A DNA stretch of 50,588 nt, from positions 1-50,588 of the forward strand of contig NZ_CAHJWH010000005.1 in assembly GCF_903642205.1 (NCBI RefSeq), in the 5' to 3' direction. The stretch comes from Caulobacter sp. S45 (lineage in GTDB: Bacteria; Pseudomonadota; Alphaproteobacteria; Caulobacterales; Caulobacteraceae). A program made the translations under genes and the position numbers. Below are positions 34,864-50,027 of the stretch, piece by piece (within the stretch, counting starts at the first letter, position 1; each line of letters begins with the position of its first letter). The notes beneath the pieces were generated by a model, which worked only from the letters and a program-made list of their open reading frames with translations, was not told the origin of the DNA and ran no database searches.

Positions 34864-36255
34864 CTAGCCCGACCGGTGGGAAGCGGCGGCTCTGCGGCGG
34901 TTCAGGTGGTGATACAAGGCGGCCGAGGCGGCGACCCCCGCCAGGAGGCACAGGCTGGGTCGGCCGGCTGTCGGGTCGCGCCAGTCGGCGGCGAAGAATG
35001 CGGCGACGATCACGAAGCCGATCATTGGCAGGAGCGGGAAGAGGGGCGAGCGAAAGCTGGTGACGCCTGTCAGGCGCCGTCGTCGGCCCACCAGGACCGA
35101 GGCCGCCACCAGGGTCGCGGTGAACACCTCGCCCGACAGCACGACCAGCAGGCCGCGCTCACCCACCAGACAGAGGAGGCCCGCCACCAGGACGAGGGCG
35201 AGGGAGGCCAGCCATGGAGAGCCGAAGCGGGAGTGCAATTCCGACGCCCAGGTGCTGAGCTGCCGGGGCCATGCGCGGTCCCGGCCGGTGGAGTAGAGAA
35301 ACCGGCTGAAGGCCAGCATGGAAGCGATGATGTTGTTCAGGATGGCTGTGGCGACGACCAGAGAGGTGGCGTAGGCGACAGGCGGCCCGGCGGTCGCGGA
35401 GAGGTAGGCCGCGATGGGCGCCTCCGCGGCAAGGATGGAGTCGAGATGCGCCGCGCTGGTCGTAAGCCACACCAAGGGGGCGATGACGACCGCCGCCGCG
35501 ATCACGCCCACCCAGGCCACCACGCCCCCGATACGGGTGGACGGTCCGCGCATGTCTTCGGCGAAGTAGATCGCCATCCCTGATCCGGCGCAGGCATAGG
35601 CGCCGGAGATCGTCGCCAGCAGGAGGGTCCAGCCCGGTGTGGGCGTCAGCTGGTGCAGCGGCCCCAGCATCACGGGATGGAGGAGCACCTCTCCCAGCCC
35701 GCGCACCGGATGCAGTGCGGCCGCCAGGGTCAGCACGAGCAGGACCAGAAGCTCGGCCGCCAGGAAGGCGCCCGTGACCCAGGCGCCGACACCTATGTTC
35801 AACATGCATATCAGGCCCGCCCCGCCAAGGGCCGTGAAGGCGAGAGCCAGCCTGGGCAGGCCGGGCGCGAGCACCCGAAGATAGTCGGCCAGTCCCAGGG
35901 CGGCGAACGCCAGGGTCGCCGGGGCCGTGATCAACCCGAGCGTAATGGCCACGAAGCCCGCGCCCGGACCGAGCACCTGGGTGATGCCGGGATAGACGCC
36001 GCCCGCCCGGGGGAAGGCCGCGCCCAGCTCGGCGTAGAGCAGCGAGGCCAGGACCACCACGCCGCCGCCGAGAAGCAGGGCCGCCGCCGCCCCGGTGCCG
36101 GCCAGGTGCAGCACCGCCGATCCGGTGATGTAGACCGACGCGGCCGGGGAAAGCCCGGAGAGGGTCAGCACCACCACCTGCTTGACGCTCAAGCTACGCC
36201 GAAGCGCCTGCGCCGCCACCGGCTTGTCCGCCTGCAAGGTGACGTCGGAAGTCAT
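34864..36255 (-). CDS. APC-superfamily amino acid permease
   Basis: A 463 aa integral membrane protein with about 12 hydrophobic segments. The start region RSLSVKQVVVLTLSGLSPAA followed by SVYITGSAVLHLAGTGAAAA, then LLYAELGAAFPRAGGVYPGI, is the amino acid-polyamine-organocation signature. The GxG-type unwound first helix and the AELGxxFPxAGGxY loop are both present. The C-terminal half is short of polar residues, as in other members. The substrate cannot be told. The ATG at 36255 overlaps the stop of the upstream LuxR-type gene (ATGA), so the regulator and transporter are coupled and may form a self-contained regulated unit. It is convergent with cysNC. Confidence 0.85.
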   Translation of the reverse strand: MTSDVTLQADKPVAAQALRRSLSVKQVVVLTLSGLSPAASVYITGSAVLHLAGTGAAAALLLGGGVVVLASLLYAELGAAFPRAGGVYPGITQVLGPGAGFVAITLGLITAPATLAFAALGLADYLRVLAPGLPRLALAFTALGGAGLICMLNIGVGAWVTGAFLAAELLVLLVLTLAAALHPVRGLGEVLLHPVMLGPLHQLTPTPGWTLLLATISGAYACAGSGMAIYFAEDMRGPSTRIGGVVAWVGVIAAAVVIAPLVWLTTSAAHLDSILAAEAPIAAYLSATAGPPVAYATSLVVATAILNNIIASMLAFSRFLYSTGRDRAWPRQLSTWASELHSRFGSPWLASLALVLVAGLLCLVGERGLLVVLSGEVFTATLVAASVLVGRRRRLTGVTSFRSPLFPLLPMIGFVIVAAFFAADWRDPTAGRPSLCLLAGVAASAALYHHLNRRRAAASHRSG

Positions 36256-37406
36256 CGCGGCGAGGGCCCGCCCGACTTCATCCCGTCATGAGCCGCCATC
36301 AATCGTACCAGATCGGCTTGGCGGTGGGTCTGCGTCTTGGCGAAGACGCTCGAGAGCTGCGCCCGCGCCGTGTTGATGCTTATGCCATGGCGGATGGAGG
36401 CGTCACGCAGGGTCAGGCCATCATAGAGGGCTTCGGCCAGCCGCGCCTCGGCCGCCGTCAGGGTGAACAGCTCGGCGAGCTTGACACCGACAGGCGCCGA
36501 ACCGCCGAGCGGATCGGCCACGCGCACCAGCACCGCCGGCCCTCTCGCGAACACCGACACGTCTTCCAGCCGCAGCGGTGCGGCCGTGACCTTGAGCGAA
36601 AGCCGCCTGCCTTTCACCTGCACGGACAGCGAGCCCGCGCTTCGCTGCTCCCAGTCGTTCGAGCCTGCGCGTGCGATCAGGTTCGCCAGCGGCTGCACCG
36701 AGGCGGTGTCGGCCGCACACAGGCGGCCCGCCAGGGAGACCAGGGCGTCGCCGGACGTGAGGAGACGTTCCGCCGCCCCGTTGGCGTGAAGGATGCGGGC
36801 GTCCTCGTGCACCAGGAACATGGCCGACGGGTGATCGTCGAGCGCCTCGGCCAACCCTGTCTTGAAGCCATGCAGGGACTGGAAGCGCTCGCTGAGCGCA
36901 TAGGCGCGGATCAGGTGCGGATGCAGCCGCTCCATGGCGGCGACCTCGGGAGCCTCGAACCGCCCATATCTGAAGCCACGGCCGATGCTGATCGTGGCCA
37001 GATCCAGCCCGCGCAGTCCCAGGCGGATAGCCAGCCCCCACTCGACCGACAGGGGACGCAGGAAGTCGTTGTAGTATTCCGAACGCTCGAAGCTCTCGCG
37101 CGGCATCCAGTCCTCATCCAGCAGCACCCTGGGCTGCCATCCGGCGATGTAGGAGGAGGGGTCGGGGACCAGCTGAAAGGGGTTGATGCTCGAATAGTGG
37201 GCGAAGTAGAGGTCCACGGTCGACGTGTCGCCGTTGGCGATCTTGGCCGCACCCTTGCCGTCGACGATGTCCGTGCGCATCATCACACCGCCTTCGCCGC
37301 CGATCATGGACATGAGCCGTTGCATCACGTCGACCCACAGGGAGGGCTGGACAGCCGCACCGTAGATCAGGTCCAGGGTTTCCTCGGGTGACGCGGTACG
37401 TCTCAA
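36252..37406 (-). CDS. LuxR-type transcriptional regulator
   Basis: A 384 aa protein with a LuxR-type helix-turn-helix at ~315-375: LTAAEARLAEALYDGLTLRD followed by ASIRHGISINTARAQLSSVF and AKTQTHRQADLVRLM. The N-terminal ~190 residues have no receiver-domain aspartate. They resemble the sensor-like first domain of other stand-alone LuxR proteins (LIYGAAVQPSLWVDVMQRLM). A PAS-like middle (~190-300: SAMFLVHEDARILHANGAAE) follows. The start used is TTG 37406, as no ATG precedes the conserved beginning. A later in-frame ATG exists at MQRLM but would lose 27 residues. It is coupled to the permease gene, which it may control. Ligand and targets are unknown. Confidence 0.82.
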   Translation of the reverse strand: MRRTASPEETLDLIYGAAVQPSLWVDVMQRLMSMIGGEGGVMMRTDIVDGKGAAKIANGDTSTVDLYFAHYSSINPFQLVPDPSSYIAGWQPRVLLDEDWMPRESFERSEYYNDFLRPLSVEWGLAIRLGLRGLDLATISIGRGFRYGRFEAPEVAAMERLHPHLIRAYALSERFQSLHGFKTGLAEALDDHPSAMFLVHEDARILHANGAAERLLTSGDALVSLAGRLCAADTASVQPLANLIARAGSNDWEQRSAGSLSVQVKGRRLSLKVTAAPLRLEDVSVFARGPAVLVRVADPLGGSAPVGVKLAELFTLTAAEARLAEALYDGLTLRDASIRHGISINTARAQLSSVFAKTQTHRQADLVRLMAAHDGMKSGGPSPR

Positions 37407-37836
37407 GATGTTCTCGTCAGCTACACGTAAACCGAAGGCTGAACGGACGCTTACATGGAACCCGCCGGGCTGAAGCCCAGCTCAGACTTGACCCGATATC
37501 GAAAGGTGAGCAACCGGCTTGACGCTTGGACATAGTGCGTTTGCATGATTACTCCGCAAGTAAGGACACGCAAGGCGGGAAAGGTCCTCGACCTTCAAGC
37601 CGGCGCGCCGAGTGCAACCCGTTCCACCGCGTCTGCCTCCGCTGGGGCAGAGCAGCCCTGCGCCCGCAGGCACGGTCGGCGCTGATCCCTCGCGCCCTTC
37701 CTGGCGACAACCCGTGAGGGCGCGACCTTCGTCCGGGCGAGGCTGGAAACCGCCAGCGCCGGCATCCCAGCCGCCGGCCCAAGCCGCAGGATCTGTGCGC
37801 CAGCCGGGGGAGCAGAGTCTCCCCCCGTCCGACACT
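37407..37836. other. Gene-free stretch between LuxR gene and lipoprotein gene
   Basis: 430 bp without a credible gene; short open frames on both strands look random. It should hold the LuxR-gene promoter near 37410-37500. On the opposite strand TTGACG at 37519-37524 stands ahead of a weak CATGAT, but no rightward gene follows. The hairpin at 37806-37825 is listed separately. Confidence 0.4.
37806..37825 (-). terminator. Hairpin just after the lipoprotein gene
   Basis: GGGGGAG (37806-37812) and CTCCCCC (37819-37825) form a perfect 7-bp stem with a 6-nt loop, 11 nt beyond the stop of the leftward lipoprotein gene. No U-tract follows in that direction, so it may stall or protect the 3' end rather than terminate by itself. 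Confidence 0.35.
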
Positions 37837-38349
37837 TCAGAGCGTGATGCTACCGAGCACGCAGGAGGCGGCGCCGTCGGTGAGGCCCACGGCGGTCACC
37901 GCGCCGCTGATTGGCCTCGCGACGCCCCTCCAACCGACCGCCGGCGTCTTCACCTCCGACATCGCCGCCATCACATCCTGGCGAGGATTCCCGACCGTGG
38001 CGCCGCCGACGATGCGGTCGGCCTGGTCGGTGAACACGATCTTGGCCAGAGGCCTGTGCTGCGTCTCGTTCCAGGCCCAGCCTTCGATCTCGGATCCGGG
38101 GTGAGCGCCCGTATGTTTTGCCGAGACGACGTCGATGACGCCCTTGCAGGTCACAGCGCCTGGGCTGACCTGCTTCACGTCCTTGCCCAGCATCGCGGTC
38201 GCCCAGGCGGGATAGGGAGGGGCAGGGCTGGTGGTCGAAGCCGCGCCCGAAGCACTTTGTCCGGTGTCCTCCGGCTTGCCGCTGCAGCCCACAAGCCCCG
38301 CCGCAAGCATGAGGCCAAGACCGATCCGCCAAGGGTTGAACTCGAACAT
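37837..38349 (-). CDS. Small lipoprotein of unknown function with a GWA-type motif
   Basis: This 170 aa protein starts at ATG 38349 (MFEFNPWRIGLGLMLAAG), with GGAG 7 nt upstream. The frame is open ten codons further, but without a site. A lipobox LVGC places the lipidated cysteine at residue 22, so the mature protein should be membrane-anchored. A Ser/Thr/Pro linker follows (~25-45). The globular part has two cysteines (VTCKG and SCVLG), possibly a disulfide. EIEGWAWNETQHRPLAKIVF followed by VGGATVGNPRQDV has the same outline as the GWA repeats of the glycosyltransferase cluster, though the match is short. Function is unknown. It is leftward, upstream of the LuxR gene and divergent from rplJ. 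Confidence 0.75.
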   Translation of the reverse strand: MFEFNPWRIGLGLMLAAGLVGCSGKPEDTGQSASGAASTTSPAPPYPAWATAMLGKDVKQVSPGAVTCKGVIDVVSAKHTGAHPGSEIEGWAWNETQHRPLAKIVFTDQADRIVGGATVGNPRQDVMAAMSEVKTPAVGWRGVARPISGAVTAVGLTDGAASCVLGSITL

Positions 38350-38863
38350 GGGACAGCTCCAAGACCCGCCCGTCGGCAATGCAACGGGGGCGCGGAAGGG
38401 TCAAGGAGGTGAGTGTTTCGAGCCGGGTCGAGACCTTGTCGTGCAACCGCCTTGGCGGAGCGGCCTGTCTTCCGACGGCGGACGGTTCGGCGATCAGGCG
38501 TCCCGACCACACTTCGCGGCGATCCGCAGCGCCCGGCTTGCGCATCCTCATCGGCCTATTGAGTCGGCTCCCGCCTTCACGTATGTGTCCCCGCTCACGG
38601 CGGCGGGTTTGCCCGGCGCCGTCCTGTCCGAGAACTGCGGGATGCCCTACCAAGCGATTGGGCGGGTGTCTTAATCCAAACGGCCGCGGGGAGACGGGGA
38701 AGCAAGGTTGTACACGATCCGCGCATGCGCGGGCGGGGTCGGCCACACGCATCCTCGGGATAGGTCTATCCGCACGCGCGCTTCCCGCGAGGGGAGGGCG
38801 TGCGCGGCGTTTGCGGTCGTCGGATGGTCCGGCGGCTGAAGCTGCAAGTGCAACGGAGACCGT
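38350..38863 (+). promoter_or_regulatory. rplJ upstream and leader region
   Basis: 514 bp without a gene between the divergent lipoprotein gene and rplJ. It must carry the rplJL promoter, because rplK-rplA are not upstream as they usually are. The part nearest rplJ (38680-38863) is rich in inverted repeats and is probably the mRNA leader, in which ribosomal protein L10 or the L10-L12 complex may bind. I could not identify the promoter boxes. The rplJ ribosome binding site is ACGGAG at 38853-38858. Confidence 0.5.
38771..38804 (+). ncRNA. Leader hairpin with GCGA tetraloop upstream of rplJ
   Basis: CGCACGC (38771-38777) pairs with GCGTGCG (38798-38804). Inside, CTTCCC (38781-38786) pairs with GGGGAG (38791-38796) through one G-U pair, closed by the GNRA-type loop GCGA. 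A 3-nt by 1-nt internal loop separates the stems. This fits a regulatory L10 leader element, but I cannot show that it matches the described L10 leader consensus. Confidence 0.5.
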
Positions 38864-39403
38864 ATGGACCGCGCACAGAAGGCCGAGTCGATCGAGGAGC
38901 TGAAGAGCGTCTTCGCGACCTCCGGCGCTGTCATCGTGACCCACTATCTGGGCCTCACCGTTGCGGAAATGACCGACCTGCGCATCCGCCTCCGCAAGGA
39001 GGGCGCGACGCTCAAGGTGGTCAAGAACCGCTTGGCCCAGAAGGCCATGGACGGTTCGGGCGGCGCGTCCGCGGACGCGCTGTTCAAGGGGCCAGTGGCG
39101 ATCGCCTTCGCCAAGGACCCCGTGGCCGCCGCCAAGGTCGCCACCCAGTACGCCAAGGACAACGACAAGTTCACCGTCGTCGGCGCCGTGCTGGGGGCGA
39201 GCGTGCTGAACGCGGAGGGGGTGAAGTCGCTCGCGACCCTGCCCTCGCTGGATCAGCTACGCGGCACGCTCATCGGGCTGATCCAGGCGCCTGCGACCAA
39301 GGTCGCCGCCGTCCTGGCCGCGCCCGCGGGCCAGCTCGCCCGCGTTTTCAACGCCTATGCGACGAAGGACGACGCGAAGCCGGACGAAGCCGAAGCCGCC
39401 TAG
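38864..39403 (+). CDS. rplJ: 50S ribosomal protein L10
   Basis: L10 anchors the L7/L12 dimers on the large subunit to form the factor-binding stalk. The 179 aa protein starts MDRAQKAESIEELKSVF. VIVTHYLGLTVAEMTDLRIR and LKVVKNRLAQKAMDG are the rRNA-binding blocks. The C-terminal helix that binds L12 (APAGQLARVFNAYATKDDA) is intact. It is followed by rplL after 57 bp. Unlike the usual nusG-rplK-rplA-rplJ-rplL order, the gene on its left is an unrelated divergent lipoprotein gene, so this operon starts at rplJ in this genome. Autoregulation through the leader is likely by family precedent. Confidence 0.97.
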   Translation: MDRAQKAESIEELKSVFATSGAVIVTHYLGLTVAEMTDLRIRLRKEGATLKVVKNRLAQKAMDGSGGASADALFKGPVAIAFAKDPVAAAKVATQYAKDNDKFTVVGAVLGASVLNAEGVKSLATLPSLDQLRGTLIGLIQAPATKVAAVLAAPAGQLARVFNAYATKDDAKPDEAEAA

Positions 39404-39460
39404 GCCGCCTCATTTCCGCGGACCCGACTCAACCTCAAACCCATCCCAAGGAAGAACCCA

Positions 39461-39847
39461 ATGGCCGACCTGTCCAAGATCGTCGAGGACCTGTCCTCCC
39501 TGACCGTGCTCGAAGCCGCCGAGCTATCCAAGCTGCTCGAAGAGAAGTGGGGCGTCAGCGCCGCTGCGCCGATGGCCTTCGCCGCTCCGGCGGCCGCTGG
39601 TGGCGGCGAAGCCGCCGCTCCGGTGGAAGAGCAGACCGAGTTCACCGTCATGCTGATGTCCGGCGGCGACAAGAAGATCAACGTCATCAAGGAAGTCCGC
39701 TCCATCCGCTCCGACCTCGGGCTGAAGGAAGCCAAGGACCTGGTGGAAGGCGCGCCGCTTCCGGTGAAGGAGAACATCTCCAAGCAGGACGCCGAAGAGA
39801 TCAAGAAGAAGCTGGAAGACGCCGGCGCCAAGGTCGAGATCAAGTAA
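39461..39847 (+). CDS. rplL: 50S ribosomal protein L7/L12
   Basis: L7/L12 is the multicopy stalk protein that recruits translation GTPases. The 128 aa protein has the N-terminal dimerisation/L10-binding region ([20 protein letters not shown]), the Ala/Pro/Gly-rich hinge at ~40-57, and the C-terminal domain [20 protein letters not shown] followed by [20 protein letters not shown]. All are typical. AAGGAAG at 39448-39454 is the ribosome binding site. A strong terminator follows at 39879-39911, so most transcription of rplJL should stop before rpoB. Confidence 0.98.
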   Translation: MADLSKIVEDLSSLTVLEAAELSKLLEEKWGVSAAAPMAFAAPAAAGGGEAAAPVEEQTEFTVMLMSGGDKKINVIKEVRSIRSDLGLKEAKDLVEGAPLPVKENISKQDAEEIKKKLEDAGAKVEIK

Positions 39848-39878
39848 GACCGACCACGTCAGGTTCGACGTCTGCGAG

Positions 39879-39911
39879 CGGGCTCGGGGGGTGACCTCCG
39901 GGCCCGTTTCT
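39879..39911 (+). terminator. Rho-independent terminator after rplL
   Basis: A 12-bp stem with two G-U pairs: CGGGCTCGGGGG (39879-39890), loop GTGA, CCTCCGGGCCCG (39895-39906), followed by TTTCT. It lies 32 nt beyond the rplL stop. On the other strand it is past the end of the leftward secreted-protein gene (stop at 39915), but without a good U-tract in that direction. Confidence 0.8.
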
Positions 39912-39914
39912 ACG

Positions 39915-40379
39915 TCAGAGACAGGGATTCATCACCGGCGTTCGCGGTATGGAGAGCAGATCGTCAATATCCTTCTGCAGCGTAGCTGATCTTGCCCGTT
40001 CAGCCGCATAAAATTTGCCAGCCTCGGAGCTGCAAAATCCCGGCGCCTTCGACTCTGCGACCGCCTGTGACTCCCACCGGCTTACGTAGCTCTGGTCGAC
40101 ATGGCCGTTACGCTTGATGAAGTCCTCTATCCGTTTGATGCCACGGTTTAAATCTGCTTTAAACGCGTCGTCTTGGCCGGGGAAGCAACGCTCACCGGCC
40201 GCCTGGGCAGTGAGATAGATGGTCCAGCTACAAAGGACCGCTCTGTGCTTCAGGTCATCTGGATTGGGCCTTTGCACTGGTTCGGGAACGATGGATTGCG
40301 CGGCGGCTGATGTGGACAGCGTCATGCCGGCCCAGGCAACCAAAAACGCCAGTCCAACACCCTTCCTGCATTTCAGCAT
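39915..40379 (-). CDS. Secreted hypothetical protein
   Basis: This 154 aa protein has a clear signal peptide: basic MLKCRKG, a hydrophobic core, and a likely cut after TSAAAQ (~residue 28). The mature part contains four cysteines (VLCSW, ERCFPG, GFCSS, NPCL), which suggests two disulfides in the periplasm. The middle is charged and helical (DAFKADLNRGIKRIEDFIKR). I do not recognise a family; the pattern resembles small Cys-containing periplasmic proteins common in Caulobacter relatives. ATG 40379 has GAGG 8 nt upstream. The coding sequence is visibly less GC-rich than the rpl/rpo genes around it and is oriented against them, consistent with later insertion together with the toxin-antitoxin pair. 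Confidence 0.7.
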   Translation of the reverse strand: MLKCRKGVGLAFLVAWAGMTLSTSAAAQSIVPEPVQRPNPDDLKHRAVLCSWTIYLTAQAAGERCFPGQDDAFKADLNRGIKRIEDFIKRNGHVDQSYVSRWESQAVAESKAPGFCSSEAGKFYAAERARSATLQKDIDDLLSIPRTPVMNPCL

Positions 40380-40388
40380 CTCTTTTCC

Positions 40389-40748
40389 TCATGCCGCTGT
40401 GAGCGCACGATCCACGGCCTCGCGCTCTCGCCCGATCACCGTAAGGTAGGCGAGAAGCGTGGTATCGGAACCAACGCGGCCCTGCTCCAGGTCGCTGAGA
40501 CGGGTGACATCGATATGATAGCGCTCGGCGAACGCGGTCTGCGTCAGGCCGGTCGCCGCGCGTACCCGTTTGGCCAACCGCGCTGCGCGCATCCGCAGCA
40601 GTTCTTCGTCTGTCAGCGGGGGGTTATCCGGATCGCTCTCGGCGGCCACGGTGATGTCCTCGTCCGTCATGGCGTCGAGCCTGGCCCACTCCTCGACCGA
40701 CATGGTCTCGGGGTTCGTGGGATCATGCGTGTAGCAAACGATCGCCAT
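40389..40748 (-). CDS. XRE-type antitoxin/repressor partner of BrnT
   Basis: A 119 aa protein with a C-terminal Cro/CI helix-turn-helix at ~65-110: LAKRVRAATGLTQTAFAERY followed by HIDVTRLSDLEQGRVGSD. The N-terminal ~55 residues are acidic (MTDEDITVAAESDPDNPPLT), as expected for a flexible antitoxin segment that covers a toxin. It overlaps the end of brnT by 26 nt and follows it, so toxin and antitoxin are cotranscribed. Usual BrnT partners (BrnA) carry a ribbon-helix-helix instead; an XRE-type partner is a less common pairing. By analogy it should neutralise BrnT and repress the operon promoter. The stop lies 9 bp from the start of the secreted-protein gene on the same strand. Confidence 0.8.
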   Translation of the reverse strand: MAIVCYTHDPTNPETMSVEEWARLDAMTDEDITVAAESDPDNPPLTDEELLRMRAARLAKRVRAATGLTQTAFAERYHIDVTRLSDLEQGRVGSDTTLLAYLTVIGREREAVDRALTAA

Positions 40749-41004
40749 AGCTGCGGCTCTCCTTCATGTTGGCGCGCCGGGCGGAAATGATCCGCACCAC
40801 CTCGCCTCGTCCGACATATACCACAGCGATCAGCCGGCCTTCGATCGAGCCGATAGCCTTGCGGCGGCTTTCGCCATCTGCTTCCCGGCTGGCGTCGCTA
40901 TCCTGATGGTTCGGATCGTCGAAAACGCGCGCCGCGAGGCTGAAGCCAACGCCATGCTTGGCGAGATTGCTCTGTGCCTTCGCGTTGTCCCACTCGAACT
41001 GCAT
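40723..41004 (-). CDS. brnT: BrnT-type toxin (ribonuclease family)
   Basis: From ATG 41004 the protein is 93 aa and starts MQFEWDNAKAQSNLAKHGVG, the BrnT hallmark (FEWDxxKxxxNxxKHGVxF). Next come AARVFDDPNHQ, then IEGRLIAVVYVGRGEVVRII and SARRANMKESRSY. The family folds like RelE-type RNases and stops growth by cutting RNA. The earlier in-frame start at 41058 adds 18 residues without family sequence. The gene reads away from rpoB, so its promoter must lie in the rpoB leader region. The toxin comes first in the operon, which is the normal order for BrnT systems. Confidence 0.9.
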   Translation of the reverse strand: MQFEWDNAKAQSNLAKHGVGFSLAARVFDDPNHQDSDASREADGESRRKAIGSIEGRLIAVVYVGRGEVVRIISARRANMKESRSYGDRLLHA

Positions 41005-41327
41005 GCCGGACGAGTGTGTCGGGCCGGTTCCGGAGAGTCGAGCGGGAGCGGACTGCAAAAAGTTCCCGCAAGCCTTCCCTCCGCCGCAAAAGCGGTTATA
41101 TGTCGCCTCTTGCCGATTCCTTCATAATCGCGCTCCAGCGCCGAGGCTCGATCCGCCGCCCTCCGATCGAGCGAAGGCGCGTCTTCGCGTTCTGCGCGAA
41201 GGCCCAGCTAGCGTCCGTCAGGCCCGCAGGCCTGATCCGAGGGTGGACGCAGCACATATTCTCGGTGCGCCGTCACGCGCCTTGATATCAGATCCGCGCG
41301 GACTGACCCCCCGCGCCAGGGAGCACC
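41005..41327. promoter_or_regulatory. brnT/rpoB divergent region with structured rpoB leader
   Basis: 323 bp without a gene. On the plus strand the RNA can form several hairpins. H1 is GCTCGAT (41146-41152) with ATCGAGC (41166-41172). H2 is GCGAAG (41171-41176) with CTTCGC (41183-41188). H3 is CTTCGCG (41183-41189) with CGCGAAG (41195-41201). H4 is TCAGGCC (41218-41224) with GGCCTGA (41229-41235), loop CGCA. H2 and H3 use the same segment, so they exclude each other. The region also holds an AT-rich spot (41093-41126) suited to a promoter. The rpoB ribosome binding site is AGGGAG at 41318-41323. Confidence 0.55.
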
Positions 41328-45419
<4,092 letters not shown>

Positions 45420-45427
45420 CCGCTCTT

Positions 45428-45533
45428 GATCTCCCCCTAAAGGGTGGAGGGGACCAGACGAAGTCTGGTGAGGGGGCGCTGGCCCCCTCCACCACGCTTT
45501 GCGCGGTCCCCCTCCCCCAATGGGGGAGGATCG
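45428..45533. repeat. G/C-rich palindromic intergenic repeat, copy 1
   Basis: This element runs from CTCCCCCT to GGGGGAGGA. It contains internal stems: ACCAGACGAAGTCTGGT (45453-45469), and CCCTCCCCC with GGGGGAGG near its right end. Block for block it matches the element after rpoC (49870-50015), in the same orientation. Lying inside the rpoB-rpoC gap, it must be transcribed and can fold strongly. I take it as a dispersed, non-coding, REP-like family; the genome copy number cannot be seen here. Confidence 0.8.
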
Positions 45534-45619
45534 AAGGCGGCTCACCTCCTCAAGCCCACATCCCTTTTCACGGCCTTGACGCCCAACGGCGCTAGGCCCG
45601 CAGACGAACTGGAAGCACA

Positions 45620-49810
<4,191 letters not shown>

Positions 49811-49835
49811 TCGGCGGGCGACATCGTTAAATGGA

Positions 49836-49868
49836 CGGCCCGGGAGAGCGATCTCCCGGGCCGTTTTT
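49836..49868 (+). terminator. Rho-independent terminator after rpoC
   Basis: A perfect 12-bp stem, CGGCCCGGGAGA (49836-49847) with TCTCCCGGGCCG (49852-49863), is closed by the GCGA tetraloop and followed by TTTTT. It begins 25 nt after the rpoC stop. This is the strongest terminator in the window. Confidence 0.95.
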
Positions 49869-49869
49869 C

Positions 49870-50015
49870 ATCTCCCCCTGCGCAGCGGGGGGAGGGGACC
49901 AGGCGAAGCCTGGTGAGGGGGGCTCGCTGGCCGCCACGGCGGAGATGGCGCCGCTCGGTCAGCTCCCTCCACCACGCTATGCGTGGTCCCCCTTCCCCGC
50001 TAGGCGGGGGAGGAA
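49870..50015. repeat. G/C-rich palindromic intergenic repeat, copy 2
   Basis: This is the same element as at 45428-45533 and in the same orientation: it opens with CTCCCCCT and the stem ACCAGGCGAAGCCTGGT, and closes with CACCACGCTATGCGTGGTCC and GGGGGAGGA. It is about 40 bp longer, because an extra G/C-rich segment (about 49921-49968) sits between the two inner stems. The stems keep base pairing while their sequences differ from copy 1 (AGAC..GTCT against AGGC..GCCT). That is compensatory change and argues that the folded form matters. Confidence 0.8.
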
Positions 50016-50027
50016 CACGGCACTCCC

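Noticed and set aside
37519-37548. Sigma-70 promoter TTGACG with weak -10 on the plus strand
   Set aside because: The spacing to the best -10 (CATGAT) is 19 nt and no plus-strand gene follows, so support is too thin.
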